A stretch of 64,000 bases of DNA from Anabaena sp. FACHB-1237 (GCF_014696225.1 NZ_JACJPV010000011.1:1-64000), one strand, 5' to 3'; positions 8,613 through 18,159 are shown, counted from the stretch's first letter. Numbers and translations are program-made. The notes: generated by a model not told the origin, from the letters alone.

Positions 8613-10559
8613 CTAACGATTACTAGGACAAAATTCTCGCACTTTTTGGGGTAATTGCCTACACATCTGGGAAAATGATTGAGGTGATATTTGCCACAAC
8701 GTAAATAAACTTAAACCTCCACTACCTAAAAGTAACAAAAATAGCCCTATTAAACCCTTGACTTTTCTTGACTTTCGTGGTGAACGTTCTTGTATCATGG
8801 TTAAATCTAACAAAGCCTGAGAGCTAGGAGCCAATTCCTCTTTTATGGGTGTTGGTACAACTAATGCTTCTGAGTCAGGAATAGTTAAAGGTTGAGGGGC
8901 AAGAATTTCTGCCGGAGGTGCAGGTACAATAGCAGTATTTGATGGTTGAGAAACGCGGTAAAGAGTTAACACCACAGATATATTATCTTGGGCATTTTTT
9001 TCATTAGCTAATTTAATTAATTCTTGAGTAGCATCTTCAATTTTTAAGTCCCCAGTTAATACAGGAATAGCATAATCTTGCCAATATTGCGATAATAAAT
9101 TGTGATCACTTAAACCATCGGAACAAAGTAATAAAATACCATCTTCTTCAATGATAAATCTTTGAATAGTAAAGTTAATAAATTCACTTTCTTTTGTACC
9201 TAATGCTTGAGTTAAAGCATGGGCATCTGGTTTTTGTAATGCCTGCCAATATAAACTTCTACCTGTACTAACTTCTCGTTTAATGAGATCATCATCTACA
9301 GTTAATAATTGACAAGAATTATTAGTTATCCAATAAGCGCGACTATCTCCTATATGGGCTAAATAAAGTTCATGGGAATTACCTAAATATTCATCTGATA
9401 TAAAAACTTTTTGCGGTATTTGTACAGCCATAACTAATGTTGTAGCCATGCGTTCTTTTCCTTGACAGTGTTGTTCATCATTGCGATACCAAACCACATT
9501 ATTAACTACTCGTAAACAAGACTCCAATTGTTTTTTAATTAGTTTTGGAGTCATAATTTCTTTTTGTTCTTCAACTTCTACCAAAAATGCTTGAACTTGC
9601 AATTTTAAAGACTTTAATGCTAATTGACTAGCAACTTCTCCTCCAGCGTGGCCACCAATACCATCACAAACAATGGATAATTTTGATTGTAATACTTCTT
9701 GGTAATCATGATCATAAAGATTGACATTATTAGGATAACAAGCATCTTCATTATGTTTAATAACAGGACCTGTATCAGTTCCTCCAGCTACACTTAAATA
9801 TAATGGTAGTCTGGCTGCTGACATCAGTAATAGGGAGTTTAATTCATTGCTAATAGTAGAAAATTCAATTTCTGGCTGACAAATTAAATCAATTATTTCT
9901 AATATTTTCTTATCTGTAGTTTGATTTCCTAGCCAATCTTGCCAAAATTCTCCTAAATGTTGTAACCTAAGATTTTCTGGATTTTGGTATAATTGTAATA
10001 AACGTACACACCAACCTTGAACTCGGAGATTTTCAGGAATTAATAAACTTTGACTAACTCCTAATTCTGATAATGGTTGCCATAAATTGAGAATTTGCCA
10101 TAACCAATAAATTTTTCTAACTCTGGAGGTTTGACTCCATAATTCATGAATAGATGGGTAAATATTTCCAGTTTCATCTATAGGAACATTTTCTAATAGT
10201 AATATCTCTGATATATCTGGTGAATTTGTGTTTGCAAAATTAGTAAAACCGTACGCTTGTGGTATGTGTAAATTCTGGGAATATAAACGCGAATAAGGAA
10301 TAACAATCTCTGGTAATTCTGAAGGAGCATCCGGTGATAATGATGGTTTACTATCTAACCAAATTTGTGGTTTGATTACTTCATATCTATCTGCTACTTT
10401 CGTTTGTACAGGTATTTGTTCAGTATCTTTACCTATAGCCCAAAGATAACGATATATTAAAGGTGTTTGGCAATAATGACAATTTGTCTCTCCCACAATG
10501 TTAATAGGCTGCTCACATTCTGGATTAGGACAATTAATGATAAGTTGATTGTAAGGCAT
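8613..10559 (-). CDS. PP2C-family Ser/Thr phosphatase with N-terminal zinc ribbon and C-terminal membrane segment
   Basis: In this 648-residue protein an N-terminal zinc-ribbon-like region (CPNPEC...CHYC) is followed by ~230 residues of unassigned sequence and then a PPM/PP2C phosphatase domain. The metal and catalytic motifs are VCDGIGGHAGGE, HIGDSRAYW, LCSDGLSDHN and QDNISVVLTLYR. After a proline-rich linker there is one transmembrane helix (GLIGLFLLLLGSGGL) near residue 610. It should remove phosphate from Ser/Thr residues at the membrane, as a counterpart of Hanks-type kinases. It lies upstream of ftrV with a 65-bp gap. Confidence 0.92.
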   Translation of the reverse strand: MPYNQLIINCPNPECEQPINIVGETNCHYCQTPLIYRYLWAIGKDTEQIPVQTKVADRYEVIKPQIWLDSKPSLSPDAPSELPEIVIPYSRLYSQNLHIPQAYGFTNFANTNSPDISEILLLENVPIDETGNIYPSIHELWSQTSRVRKIYWLWQILNLWQPLSELGVSQSLLIPENLRVQGWCVRLLQLYQNPENLRLQHLGEFWQDWLGNQTTDKKILEIIDLICQPEIEFSTISNELNSLLLMSAARLPLYLSVAGGTDTGPVIKHNEDACYPNNVNLYDHDYQEVLQSKLSIVCDGIGGHAGGEVASQLALKSLKLQVQAFLVEVEEQKEIMTPKLIKKQLESCLRVVNNVVWYRNDEQHCQGKERMATTLVMAVQIPQKVFISDEYLGNSHELYLAHIGDSRAYWITNNSCQLLTVDDDLIKREVSTGRSLYWQALQKPDAHALTQALGTKESEFINFTIQRFIIEEDGILLLCSDGLSDHNLLSQYWQDYAIPVLTGDLKIEDATQELIKLANEKNAQDNISVVLTLYRVSQPSNTAIVPAPPAEILAPQPLTIPDSEALVVPTPIKEELAPSSQALLDLTMIQERSPRKSRKVKGLIGLFLLLLGSGGLSLFTLWQISPQSFSQMCRQLPQKVREFCPSNR

Positions 10560-10793
10560 AATAAAAGAGAATATTCAGGAGTCAGAAGTCAGGATATCAA
10601 AGAATGAGAAGTACGTGAAGAAGTTAAGATGTAAAATGCAAGGCTATTACCTATGGAAATATGTCTTATGCCACGCTGCGCTATTATTTCCACAGCAGGT
10701 TTATAAGCCAAACAAATAAGCCATTTGTGCCTTAAATTGATACTCATGACTACTGCTAAACTCCTACAGAAATTCAGGAGTCAGAAGATCAAG

Positions 10794-10830
10794 TTTTGAC
10801 TTTTGACTTTTGACTTTTGACTTTTGACTT
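10794..10830. repeat. TTTTGAC heptamer tandem repeat
   Basis: Five consecutive copies of TTTTGAC lie just downstream of the Fur-family gene. They form a typical cyanobacterial short tandem repeat without a coding frame. Confidence 0.9.
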
Positions 10831-10843
10831 CACGCAGTGCACT

Positions 10844-11215
10844 CTATACACACTGATCACAAAGTCCAAAAAATTCCAAAGTATGATAAAATACCTTAAA
10901 TTTATGGGTACTTTGTAATTGTTTCTCTAATTCATGTACCGGACATTCTTCAATAGGAATAGATATACCACATTGCAAACAGGTTAAATGGTGTTTATCT
11001 TCTTGTACTAAATTATAAACTGCTTCACTATTTGCTAAAATTCGCACCTGTACCAATCCTTCTAGCTTTAATGCTTCTAAAGAACGATAAACTGTAGCTA
11101 AACTTATATTTTGATTGCGGTTGCGTAATTCTATGTAAATATCTTGAGCAGAAATGCTTTTAGACATAGTTTTTAGCAAATTAAAAATTTGTTCTTTACT
11201 GCGGGTGCGTCTCAT
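10844..11215 (-). CDS. zur: Fur-family metalloregulator, Zur/FurB-like
   Basis: The 123-residue protein has a winged helix (SISAQDIYIELRNRNQNISL, then ATVYRSLEALKLEGLV) and a dimerisation domain with DKHHLTCLQCG and the C-terminal pair CDQC, the structural zinc site. SIPIEECPVHELE is the segment I associate with cyanobacterial FurB/Zur rather than FurA or PerR. Zur represses zinc-uptake genes when zinc is replete. The Zur assignment over other Fur paralogues is an inference from remembered sequence features. It stands alone, with a long AT-rich upstream region. Confidence 0.82.
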   Translation of the reverse strand: MRRTRSKEQIFNLLKTMSKSISAQDIYIELRNRNQNISLATVYRSLEALKLEGLVQVRILANSEAVYNLVQEDKHHLTCLQCGISIPIEECPVHELEKQLQSTHKFKVFYHTLEFFGLCDQCV

Positions 11216-11371
11216 AGCATTTTAAAATATGAATGTCTCTTGAATCCACATAGCATAAGCTTTAATTTTACACTTTTGTGAATCATTTTACCATTTCTGG
11301 AATTTTGCAGCAATTCTCATTGCTAAAAACCAGTTATCTTGTACTATATTCTGAGTTCCAAAGTCCGGTAA

Positions 11372-11557
11372 GATAAAAATACTCTAAAAAGAATCAATAA
11401 ACTTATTGAAGAAACCCTTGAGGGTATTGGTAAACCAGAACCTCTTCAGGAAAATTTAGCTGGATTTTGGTCACGACGAATTGATTATACAAATTGTTTA
11501 GTTTATGCAGTTGATGATGTTTATAGAACTATTATTTCTTGCCGATATCATTATTAA
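11372..11557 (+). pseudogene. YoeB toxin remnant (N-terminus lost)
   Basis: An open stretch without a start codon encodes about 61 residues with RINKLIEETLEGIGKPEPLQ, then LAGFWSRRIDYTNCLVYAV and the terminal SCRYHY. These are the core and C-terminal catalytic residues of YoeB-type mRNA interferases. The N-terminal third is missing, a TAA precedes the open part, and no YefM antitoxin is present. It is therefore a toxin-antitoxin fossil. Confidence 0.85.
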
Positions 11558-11622
11558 ATTTACCACAAAAACATTTTACAATATCAATTAACCTTACTCG
11601 CAATAACTTCTCAATAACTGTT

Positions 11623-11802
11623 ATGGAACGTCCCAAACTAGTCGCAATTATTACAGGTGCAGTTTCTATCATCCTCGCCATTTTGTATTTAATTCTTGTA
11701 CAAGTCTTAGACTATCGGGATATGCAGCCAGCACCTGTTAGTCAACAGTCAGTTTTTAGTAATCAGCTTTCAGCAGTCAGCTATAAAATTTTTTCCGCAT
11801 AA
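11623..11802 (+). CDS. Small single-span membrane protein
   Basis: Starting at the ATG at 11623 gives 59 residues: MERPKLVAIITGAVSIILAI, then a hydrophobic helix through LYLILVQVLDY, then a short polar tail. The last ~18 codons (QQSVFSNQLSAVSYKIF) are written in repeat-like AGTCAG/AATCAG DNA, suggesting that the original stop was lost or the tail extended by repeats. It has no known function. Confidence 0.55.
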   Translation: MERPKLVAIITGAVSIILAILYLILVQVLDYRDMQPAPVSQQSVFSNQLSAVSYKIFSA

Positions 11803-12220
11803 TCTTGATTATTTAGCTATTAGTGTACCTAATTTAGAGTTAGCAGGCAGTATGCCTGCACTACTTTTTTTAATTAGATAAATATACATTTGACCTATAT
11901 TTGACTTGTCTTTGATTTAATCCCAGCAGCTATCAGTCTAATAACTGATAAATAATCAATATCATAGATTAAAATCAATCATCTTAGTTAGATAATTCAA
12001 TCCATAGAACTATAAGAATAAATTACATCAGATATCGCATATTGATCTAACTAAATAATTCCCTTTTGTGACATCTAAAGGTAATCTGTAAATAATAATA
12101 TTAAGGGAAAATAAATGCCTTATTTTCACCGCTAAATCATAGCGAAAACCTACAGGGATCAAAGAAACTTGATTTTCTAAATGTTCTATAAATGATTCTT
12201 ACTGACAATATAGAGGTACA
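11803..12220. other. 418-bp gene-free upstream region of the CO2-uptake cluster
   Basis: The region is AT-rich and has no credible coding frame. It presumably holds the promoter of the ndhF gene downstream, but I could not identify a defined CcmR/NdhR or CmpR site by eye. Confidence 0.5.
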
Positions 12221-12223
12221 TTG

Positions 12224-14083
12224 ATGTTTCAATCTTTCCTAGACAATGTTTGGTTAGTCCCTGTATATGCTTTATTGGGGGGAATTTTAGCCCTACCTTG
12301 GTCTCCGGGTATTATTCGCAGAACAGGACCAAGGCCAGCAGGCTATGTTAACTTAATTATGACTTCTTTGGCATTCTTGCATTCCACTTTAGCATTTCCT
12401 GGAACTTGGAATCATCCAGCTAAAGAAGTTTTAATTCCTTGGTTATCTACCGCAGGTCTAAATCTCACCATTAATTTAGAGATATCCTCTATTAGTGTGG
12501 GAGCATTAATCGTGATTACTGGCATAAATTTACTTGCTCAAATTTATGCTGTGGGTTACATGGAAATGGACTGGGGTTGGGGAAGGTTTTACTCATTATT
12601 AGGTTTATTTGAAGCTGGTTTATGTGCTTTAGCTTTGTGTAATAACCTATTTTTCAGTTATGTAGTTCTGGAAGTCCTGACTTTAGGAACTTATTTATTA
12701 GTGGGTTTATGGTTTAGTCAACCTCTGGTAGTTACTGGTGCACGAGATGCGTTTTTAACAAAGCGTGTTGGTGACTTATTTTTACTAATGGGAGTTTTAG
12801 GACTATGGACTTTAGCTGGAACTTGGGATTATAAAGACTTAGCAATATGGGCGCAAACTGCAAAAGTAGATCCCACAGTAATTACATTAGTTTGTTTGGC
12901 GTTGATAGCTGGACCAATGGGTAAATGCGCTCAATTTCCTTTGCATCTTTGGTTAGATGAAGCAATGGAAGGACCAGTTCCAAGTACCATTTTGCGTAAT
13001 TCTGTGGTAGTGGCCAGTGGGGCATGGGTATTAATTAAATTACAACCTGTATTTAGTTTATCCCCCATAGCATCCTCCGCAATGGTAGGTATAGGTGCGG
13101 TTACAGCGATCGGAGGTTCATTAATAGCGATCGCTCAAATTGATATTAAACGCTGTCTATCCTACTCAGTTAGTGTATACATGGGACTAATATTTATTGC
13201 AGTAGGCACACAACAAGATGAAGCAGCATTATTACTAGTGTTAACCCATGCATTAGCTTCTGCACTATTAGTCATGAGTACAGGAGGTATAGTGTGGAAC
13301 AGCGTTACCCAAGATGTTAGACAAATGGGCGGTTTATGGTCACGTCGTCCCATGTCTGGTTTAGCCTTCATTGTAGGAACCTTAGGACTCATAGGTTTTC
13401 CACCTTTAGGCAGTTTTTGGGCTTTGATGGAACTAGCAGATGGGTTATGGGGAAAACATCCTTGGTTAGTGGGAATAATTATTGCCGTTAATGCTTTAAC
13501 AGCCTTTAGTTTAACCAGAGAATTTGGCTTAATTTTTGGTGGTAGGCCTAAACAAATGACGGAACGTTCTCCCGAAGCTATTTGGTTAATGGTCTTACCA
13601 ATGATGATATTATTTGGCTTTGTGTTACATCTACCTTTAATATTACAAAGTTTATCATTATTGCCAAACTGGGCAACATTAAATAAAGACGTAGCCTTGC
13701 TATTAATTTGGTCAAGTATTTTCGGTTGTGGTACTAGTGCTGTGATTTATTTAGGCAATATTCCCAAACCAATACGTTTACCCTGGCAAGGTTTACAAAA
13801 CTTACTTGCCTACGATTTTTACACCCCTAAACTGTACAAAATTACCATCATCTTTGGTGTAGCCCAATTAGCAAAATTAGCTGACATGGTTGACAGATTT
13901 GTAGTTGATGGGATAGTTAACTTTGTCGGGTTATTCTCCTTATTAGGAGGTGAAGGTTTAAAATACAGTACCAACGGACAAACCCAATTTTATGCCTTAA
14001 CTTTGTTAGTCACAGTCAGTTTATTAGGAGTATGGGTAACATGGCCATTTTGGGGAGTACAATTTTTAGATTTAGTTTTTTAA
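12224..14083 (+). CDS. ndhF: NAD(P)H dehydrogenase subunit NdhF, CO2-uptake type (NdhF3/F4)
   Basis: This 619-residue, many-span proton-pumping subunit carries the Nqo12/ND5-like core: TKRVGDLFLLMGV, GPMGKCAQFPLHLWLDEAME and LIAIAQIDIKRCLSYS with the channel lysine. It has the shorter C-terminus of the specialised cyanobacterial paralogues. The ATG at 12224 is chosen over the TTG just before it. With the downstream ndhD and ChpX/ChpY genes it forms a thylakoid NDH-1 complex that hydrates CO2 to bicarbonate. Whether it is the inducible F3 or constitutive F4 paralogue cannot be decided here; no cupS lies in the cluster. Confidence 0.95.
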   Translation: MFQSFLDNVWLVPVYALLGGILALPWSPGIIRRTGPRPAGYVNLIMTSLAFLHSTLAFPGTWNHPAKEVLIPWLSTAGLNLTINLEISSISVGALIVITGINLLAQIYAVGYMEMDWGWGRFYSLLGLFEAGLCALALCNNLFFSYVVLEVLTLGTYLLVGLWFSQPLVVTGARDAFLTKRVGDLFLLMGVLGLWTLAGTWDYKDLAIWAQTAKVDPTVITLVCLALIAGPMGKCAQFPLHLWLDEAMEGPVPSTILRNSVVVASGAWVLIKLQPVFSLSPIASSAMVGIGAVTAIGGSLIAIAQIDIKRCLSYSVSVYMGLIFIAVGTQQDEAALLLVLTHALASALLVMSTGGIVWNSVTQDVRQMGGLWSRRPMSGLAFIVGTLGLIGFPPLGSFWALMELADGLWGKHPWLVGIIIAVNALTAFSLTREFGLIFGGRPKQMTERSPEAIWLMVLPMMILFGFVLHLPLILQSLSLLPNWATLNKDVALLLIWSSIFGCGTSAVIYLGNIPKPIRLPWQGLQNLLAYDFYTPKLYKITIIFGVAQLAKLADMVDRFVVDGIVNFVGLFSLLGGEGLKYSTNGQTQFYALTLLVTVSLLGVWVTWPFWGVQFLDLVF

Positions 14084-14166
14084 AGTTTTTTAAAATATCT
14101 ATGATTGTGATAACCATTGTTTGATACGATGATAATTAACTTATTCATTGTATTGAAAAAAATCTA

Positions 14167-14877
14167 ATGAACAATCAACACCCAAAAAACCATCTTTCTC
14201 GCAGAAATTTACTACAAATAGGTACAGGAGTGGTTAGTGCTGGAGTAGCGGTAGGACTAGGTTCAAACTTATTAACACCAGAAACAGCCACAGCTAAAAA
14301 TGTCGTTACACCAGATGATGCACTCAAAGCATTAATGGAAGGTAATCAGAGATTTACCCAGCAAAAACGCGGCTATAAAAATCAAGGTTACGCCAGATTA
14401 AAAGAAGTGGCTAAAGGTCAAAAACCCTTTGCTTCTATTCTCGGATGTGCTGACTCCAGAGTACCCGGAGAAATAGTTTTTGATCAAGGTTTAGGCGATT
14501 TATTTGTGTGTCGTGTTGCCGGTAATGTGGCCACTCCTGAAGAAATTGGTAGCCTAGAATTTGGTAGTCTAGTATTAGGTTCAAAATTGATTATCGTACT
14601 AGGTCATGAAAGATGTGGTGCGGTAGATGCAACAATTAAAGGTGCACAAGTACCTGGACAAATTGGTAGTTTATTAGCAGCCATTAAACCAGGTACTGAT
14701 AAAGCTAAAGGAAAACCAGGAGATCGATTAGAAAATGCTGCTAAAGCTAACATTTTAGAACAAGTGGAAAAACTAAAAACATCAGCTGTTTTAGCTGAAC
14801 TAATTAATGCCAATAAACTGAAAATAGTTGGCGGATATTATGACTTAGATACCGGAAAAGTCAGTTTAGTTAGTTAA
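14167..14877 (+). CDS. Tat-exported beta-carbonic anhydrase (EcaB-like)
   Basis: The 236-residue protein begins with a twin-arginine signal (SRRNLLQIGTGVVSAG, cleavage near ETATA/KN) and continues as a beta-carbonic anhydrase. Zinc and catalytic residues are in GCADSRVPGE (Cys, Asp, Arg) and GHERCGAV (His, Cys). It interconverts CO2 and bicarbonate outside the cytoplasm or in the thylakoid lumen. In Synechocystis the related EcaB has been reported to work with the CupA/CupB complexes; here the gene sits between ndhF and ndhD of that very complex, 83 bp after ndhF. Confidence 0.93.
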   Translation: MNNQHPKNHLSRRNLLQIGTGVVSAGVAVGLGSNLLTPETATAKNVVTPDDALKALMEGNQRFTQQKRGYKNQGYARLKEVAKGQKPFASILGCADSRVPGEIVFDQGLGDLFVCRVAGNVATPEEIGSLEFGSLVLGSKLIIVLGHERCGAVDATIKGAQVPGQIGSLLAAIKPGTDKAKGKPGDRLENAAKANILEQVEKLKTSAVLAELINANKLKIVGGYYDLDTGKVSLVS

Positions 14878-14963
14878 TTTGTAAGCTGTAAGTGTTAAAA
14901 TGTTAGTTATTAGTCATCAGCAATAAATATGAAAATAAACTAGTTGGTAATTATATCAAAATT

Positions 14964-14999
14964 ACCAATTAACAATCACCAATTAACAATCACCAATTA
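14964..14999 (+). repeat. 14-bp tandem repeat abutting the ndhD start codon
   Basis: The unit ACCAATTAACAATC occurs twice and then partially, running directly into the ATG of ndhD. It occupies the place where a Shine-Dalgarno sequence would be, and none is seen. Confidence 0.85.
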
Positions 15000-16504
15000 T
15001 GCTAAGTGTTTTAATATGGGTGCCAATTATTGGTGCTGCTATTATCGGACTGTTACCAGATACAGTCATTCCTAAAAATAGAATTAGACTAGTATCTTTA
15101 ACAATTGCTTTTTTTGTACTGCTGTGGAATGTTTTCATCCTGTTAAAATTCAATATTCATACTCCAGGGATGCAGTTTTCAGAATATTTATCTTGGAATG
15201 AAACCTTGGGTTTAAATTATCAAATAGGAGTGGATGGACTATCAATATTATTATTAGTATTGAATAGCTTGTTAACTTGGATAGCAATTTACAGTAGTAA
15301 TGAAAATACTGAAAGGCCACGTTTATTTTACTCCATGATCTTATTAGTTAGCGGTGGAGTTGCTGGTGCTTTCTTAGCAGAGAATTTACTGCTGTTCTTC
15401 CTATTCTATGAATTGGAATTAATACCCTTTTATTTATTAATTTCTATTTGGGGAGGAGCAAAACGTGCCTACGCGGGAATGAAATTTCTGATTTATACAG
15501 CAGTTTCTGGCGCGTTTATTCTGGCAACATTTTTAGGCATAGTTTGGTTAAGCGGTTCTCACAGTTTTGCCTTTGATAATATTTCCACACAAAGCCTTTC
15601 TACAGGAATGCAAATATTATTATTAGTGGGCATAATTTTAGGTTTTGGTATCAAAATTCCTTTAATTCCCTTCCACACTTGGCTACCTGATGCTTATGTA
15701 GAAGCATCTGCACCCATCGCTATTTTATTAGGTGGTGTTTTAGCAAAATTAGGAACTTATGGACTCTTACGATTTGGTTTAGGTTTATTTCCCCAAGCAT
15801 GGAACTTATTTGCACCGACATTAGCAATCTGGGGAGCTATTACAGCCATCTATGGAGCAGTAATAGCGATCGCTCAAAAAGATATTAAACGCATGGTAGC
15901 ATATAGTTCTATTGGACACATGGGTTATATCTTACTAGCGGCAGCATCTAGTACCAACCTCTCCCTAGTGGGTGCAGTAGCGCAAATGTTCAGTCACGGT
16001 ATTATATTAGCGATATTATTCCACTTAGTGGGAGTTGTGGAAGCCAAAGTAGGTACAAGAGAACTAGATCAACTCAACGGTTTAATGAGTCCCATACGCG
16101 GTTTACCTCTCATTAGTGCCTTATTAGTTCTAGGGGGGATGGCCAGCGCAGGTATTCCTGGGTTAACTGGTTTTATTGCTGAATTTATCGTTTTTCAAGG
16201 TAGTTTTAGCACTTTTCCCCTTCCCACATTATTATGTGTAGCTTCATCCGGTTTAACAGCGGTTTACTTCGTCATTCTGTTAAATCGCACTTGTTTCGGT
16301 AGGTTAAATAACGATTTAGCCTATTACCCTAAAGTGATATGGGCTGAAAAAATTCCAGCATTAATCTTAGCATCTTTAATCATCTTTTTAGGAGTACAAC
16401 CTACTTGGTTAGTGCGTTGGAGTGAAACCACAACCACAGCAATGGTAGCAGCCATTCCTACACCTGAAAAAACAGAACAACAACAACAAATAGCTTTGAA
16501 GTAA
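14999..16504 (+). CDS. ndhD: NAD(P)H dehydrogenase subunit NdhD, CO2-uptake type (NdhD3/D4)
   Basis: The 501-residue ND4-like membrane subunit has about 14 predicted helices. Key motifs are FLFYELELIPFYLLISIWGG with the conserved Glu, GIKIPLIPFHTWLPDAY and VIAIAQKDIKRMVAYSSIGH with the channel Lys. It pairs with the upstream NdhF in the distal membrane arm of NDH-1MS or NDH-1MS'. The start is fixed by the ATG immediately after a tandem repeat; no ribosome-binding site is apparent, so translation may depend on coupling or on an AT-rich leader. Confidence 0.95.
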   Translation: MLSVLIWVPIIGAAIIGLLPDTVIPKNRIRLVSLTIAFFVLLWNVFILLKFNIHTPGMQFSEYLSWNETLGLNYQIGVDGLSILLLVLNSLLTWIAIYSSNENTERPRLFYSMILLVSGGVAGAFLAENLLLFFLFYELELIPFYLLISIWGGAKRAYAGMKFLIYTAVSGAFILATFLGIVWLSGSHSFAFDNISTQSLSTGMQILLLVGIILGFGIKIPLIPFHTWLPDAYVEASAPIAILLGGVLAKLGTYGLLRFGLGLFPQAWNLFAPTLAIWGAITAIYGAVIAIAQKDIKRMVAYSSIGHMGYILLAAASSTNLSLVGAVAQMFSHGIILAILFHLVGVVEAKVGTRELDQLNGLMSPIRGLPLISALLVLGGMASAGIPGLTGFIAEFIVFQGSFSTFPLPTLLCVASSGLTAVYFVILLNRTCFGRLNNDLAYYPKVIWAEKIPALILASLIIFLGVQPTWLVRWSETTTTAMVAAIPTPEKTEQQQQIALK

Positions 16505-16521
16505 GCTATCAGCGAAAAGTT

Positions 16522-16587
16522 GTAGGGTGCGTCAGATATCAAGAATCTGTTTATTGAGACAATTTATGCTGTCTGATGCACCCTACT
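16522..16587. mobile_element. Family A element, internal fragment
   Basis: Only the central inverted pair remains: TAGGGTGCGTCAGATATCAA on the left and GTCTGATGCACCCTA on the right, with TGTTTATT between. The terminal ACTTACGCAA ends are lost. It lies between ndhD and the ChpX/ChpY gene and could also act as a hairpin. Confidence 0.6.
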
Positions 16588-16681
16588 AAAAAGCCCGCAA
16601 AACAATGTTTGAAAATGATCTTTTAAATATTTTTCATACCCTAAAAATTCCCAAAAATATTCAACACTATAGGAAAATCAA

Positions 16682-18004
16682 ATGGTACAAACAACCGATA
16701 AACCAACCACAAAAATACCTCCATCAAACCACGAATTTGCAGAAGTAATTTATCGCTTAGAAGCCGGTGGTTCAATGCTACCAGATACACCAGAAAACCT
16801 GATGCAAATTATCGGTATTTATAAAGCCTACGCTGTACCGATGGATTTTTATTGGCGTGACTTACTTTACATAGCAGAAAGAGTATTTTTAAACCCATTA
16901 CCTGCTTTTAAATACTTCCTACCTCAAGAATATTTAGACTTACATAATCATTATGCAGGAGATGATGCAGATTTAAGAATTTGGCGCGGTGAAGCTACCG
17001 CCCATCCTGAACTTCTGGCATTTATGGAAAAAGGTGAAACCACCAAAATGCCAAAAATTTGGCATCATTTATTCCATGACAGAATTAACATGGAATTTGC
17101 CGAGGCTTGTATGCAAGCAATGTTATGGCATCGCAAAATGTACGCCCCAGTAAATCAATTTGATGCCTATTTAGACTCAGAAGAATATAGAAATAATGCT
17201 GATATAGCCATTAAAGCCTACTTCCAAAAAAATCCCTTGATGTTAGGACTTTATAAACTATTTCCAGATATGTTTTTAGAACAGTGCCGCATGATGTCCT
17301 ATTATTCCAACCTAGGGCTTTTCTGGGAAGTAATGGCACCTGTATTTTTTGAAATGTCTGATATTTACGATGAAGGCGGTTTTAAAGGTGTTCCTGATGC
17401 CATGAATTTCTTAATTAATGGTATTTTTGCCATTGCTGGCCGCCCCATTTATCATCATGTTTATATTGATGGTAAATGTTATGAAATAATTCCCAAGTCA
17501 AAAGGTTTTACTTGGTTATATGAAGCTGCTTTACCCTATGTGGAAGCTGTTTTTTATCGCACTGCACCATTTAGAGGTACTAAGTCTTATAATGCCCAAG
17601 CTGGACAAGTACCTGAAGATCAAAAAGACTTCCATTATGGTATTCTGTATGCGGATGTATTTCCCGTTGGTACTGCGGGTATTCCTCCCACATTATTAAT
17701 GCAGGATATGTTACATTTTCTCCCCCAATATTTAGTGGACTATTATAAACAACATTGTCGGGGAGAAGAAGATATGTTGATTCAATTGGGTGTCACTTTT
17801 CAACGCTCAATGTATAATGTAACTTCTGCTGTTATTCAGGCTTTAAGAACTGCTTTGTTATATCCTTTAGATGATCCCAACCCTAGACATTTACAGGCCA
17901 ATAGAGACTTTTTTGAAATGCAATTAAGTCGCTTTACTCGTGCTGACTATGGTATGCGAGATGCAGCAAGATTAAGAGCAATTCAACAACAAGATTATAG
18001 ATAG
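16682..18004 (+). CDS. CO2 hydration protein of the ChpX/ChpY (CupA/CupB) family
   Basis: This 440-residue soluble, His/Tyr/Trp-rich protein contains MPKIWHHLFHDRINMEFAEA, GRPIYHHVYIDGKCYE and YNVTSAVIQALRTALLYPLD, features of the Cup proteins that bind the distal NdhF/NdhD module and catalyse light-driven CO2 hydration at a zinc site. Its length fits CupA (ChpY) somewhat better than the shorter CupB, but the lack of a cupS gene downstream would fit CupB. It is 177 bp after ndhD, with an element fragment between them, and is followed by a hairpin. Confidence 0.92.
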   Translation: MVQTTDKPTTKIPPSNHEFAEVIYRLEAGGSMLPDTPENLMQIIGIYKAYAVPMDFYWRDLLYIAERVFLNPLPAFKYFLPQEYLDLHNHYAGDDADLRIWRGEATAHPELLAFMEKGETTKMPKIWHHLFHDRINMEFAEACMQAMLWHRKMYAPVNQFDAYLDSEEYRNNADIAIKAYFQKNPLMLGLYKLFPDMFLEQCRMMSYYSNLGLFWEVMAPVFFEMSDIYDEGGFKGVPDAMNFLINGIFAIAGRPIYHHVYIDGKCYEIIPKSKGFTWLYEAALPYVEAVFYRTAPFRGTKSYNAQAGQVPEDQKDFHYGILYADVFPVGTAGIPPTLLMQDMLHFLPQYLVDYYKQHCRGEEDMLIQLGVTFQRSMYNVTSAVIQALRTALLYPLDDPNPRHLQANRDFFEMQLSRFTRADYGMRDAARLRAIQQQDYR

Positions 18005-18031
18005 TTTAAATCACTATTAACATCTTATTAT

Positions 18032-18056
18032 AGGGGTTTAGTATTGCTAAACCCTT
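18032..18056 (+). terminator. Hairpin terminator of the AGGGGTTTAGCA family
   Basis: GGGGTTTAG and CTAAACCCTT form a stem 28 bp after the stop codon of the CO2 hydration gene. Similar hairpins follow rpmF (28716) and tsf/rpsB (41619), so this is a dispersed palindrome used at gene ends. Confidence 0.6.
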
Positions 18057-18072
18057 TGTGATTGCTGTGTTA

Positions 18073-18159
18073 ACAGTATAAATCATGTAAATAACCAAAT
18101 TGTTCATATTTGACGCACCCGACAACAGATTTTTTAGTGTGACACTTGCGTAAGTCCTA
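18073..18159. mobile_element. Family A element, 5'-truncated copy
   Basis: The sequence from CAGTATAAATCATG to CTTGCGTAAGTCCTA matches the right 60% of the copy at 7598 almost base for base. The left terminal repeat is missing. Confidence 0.8.
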
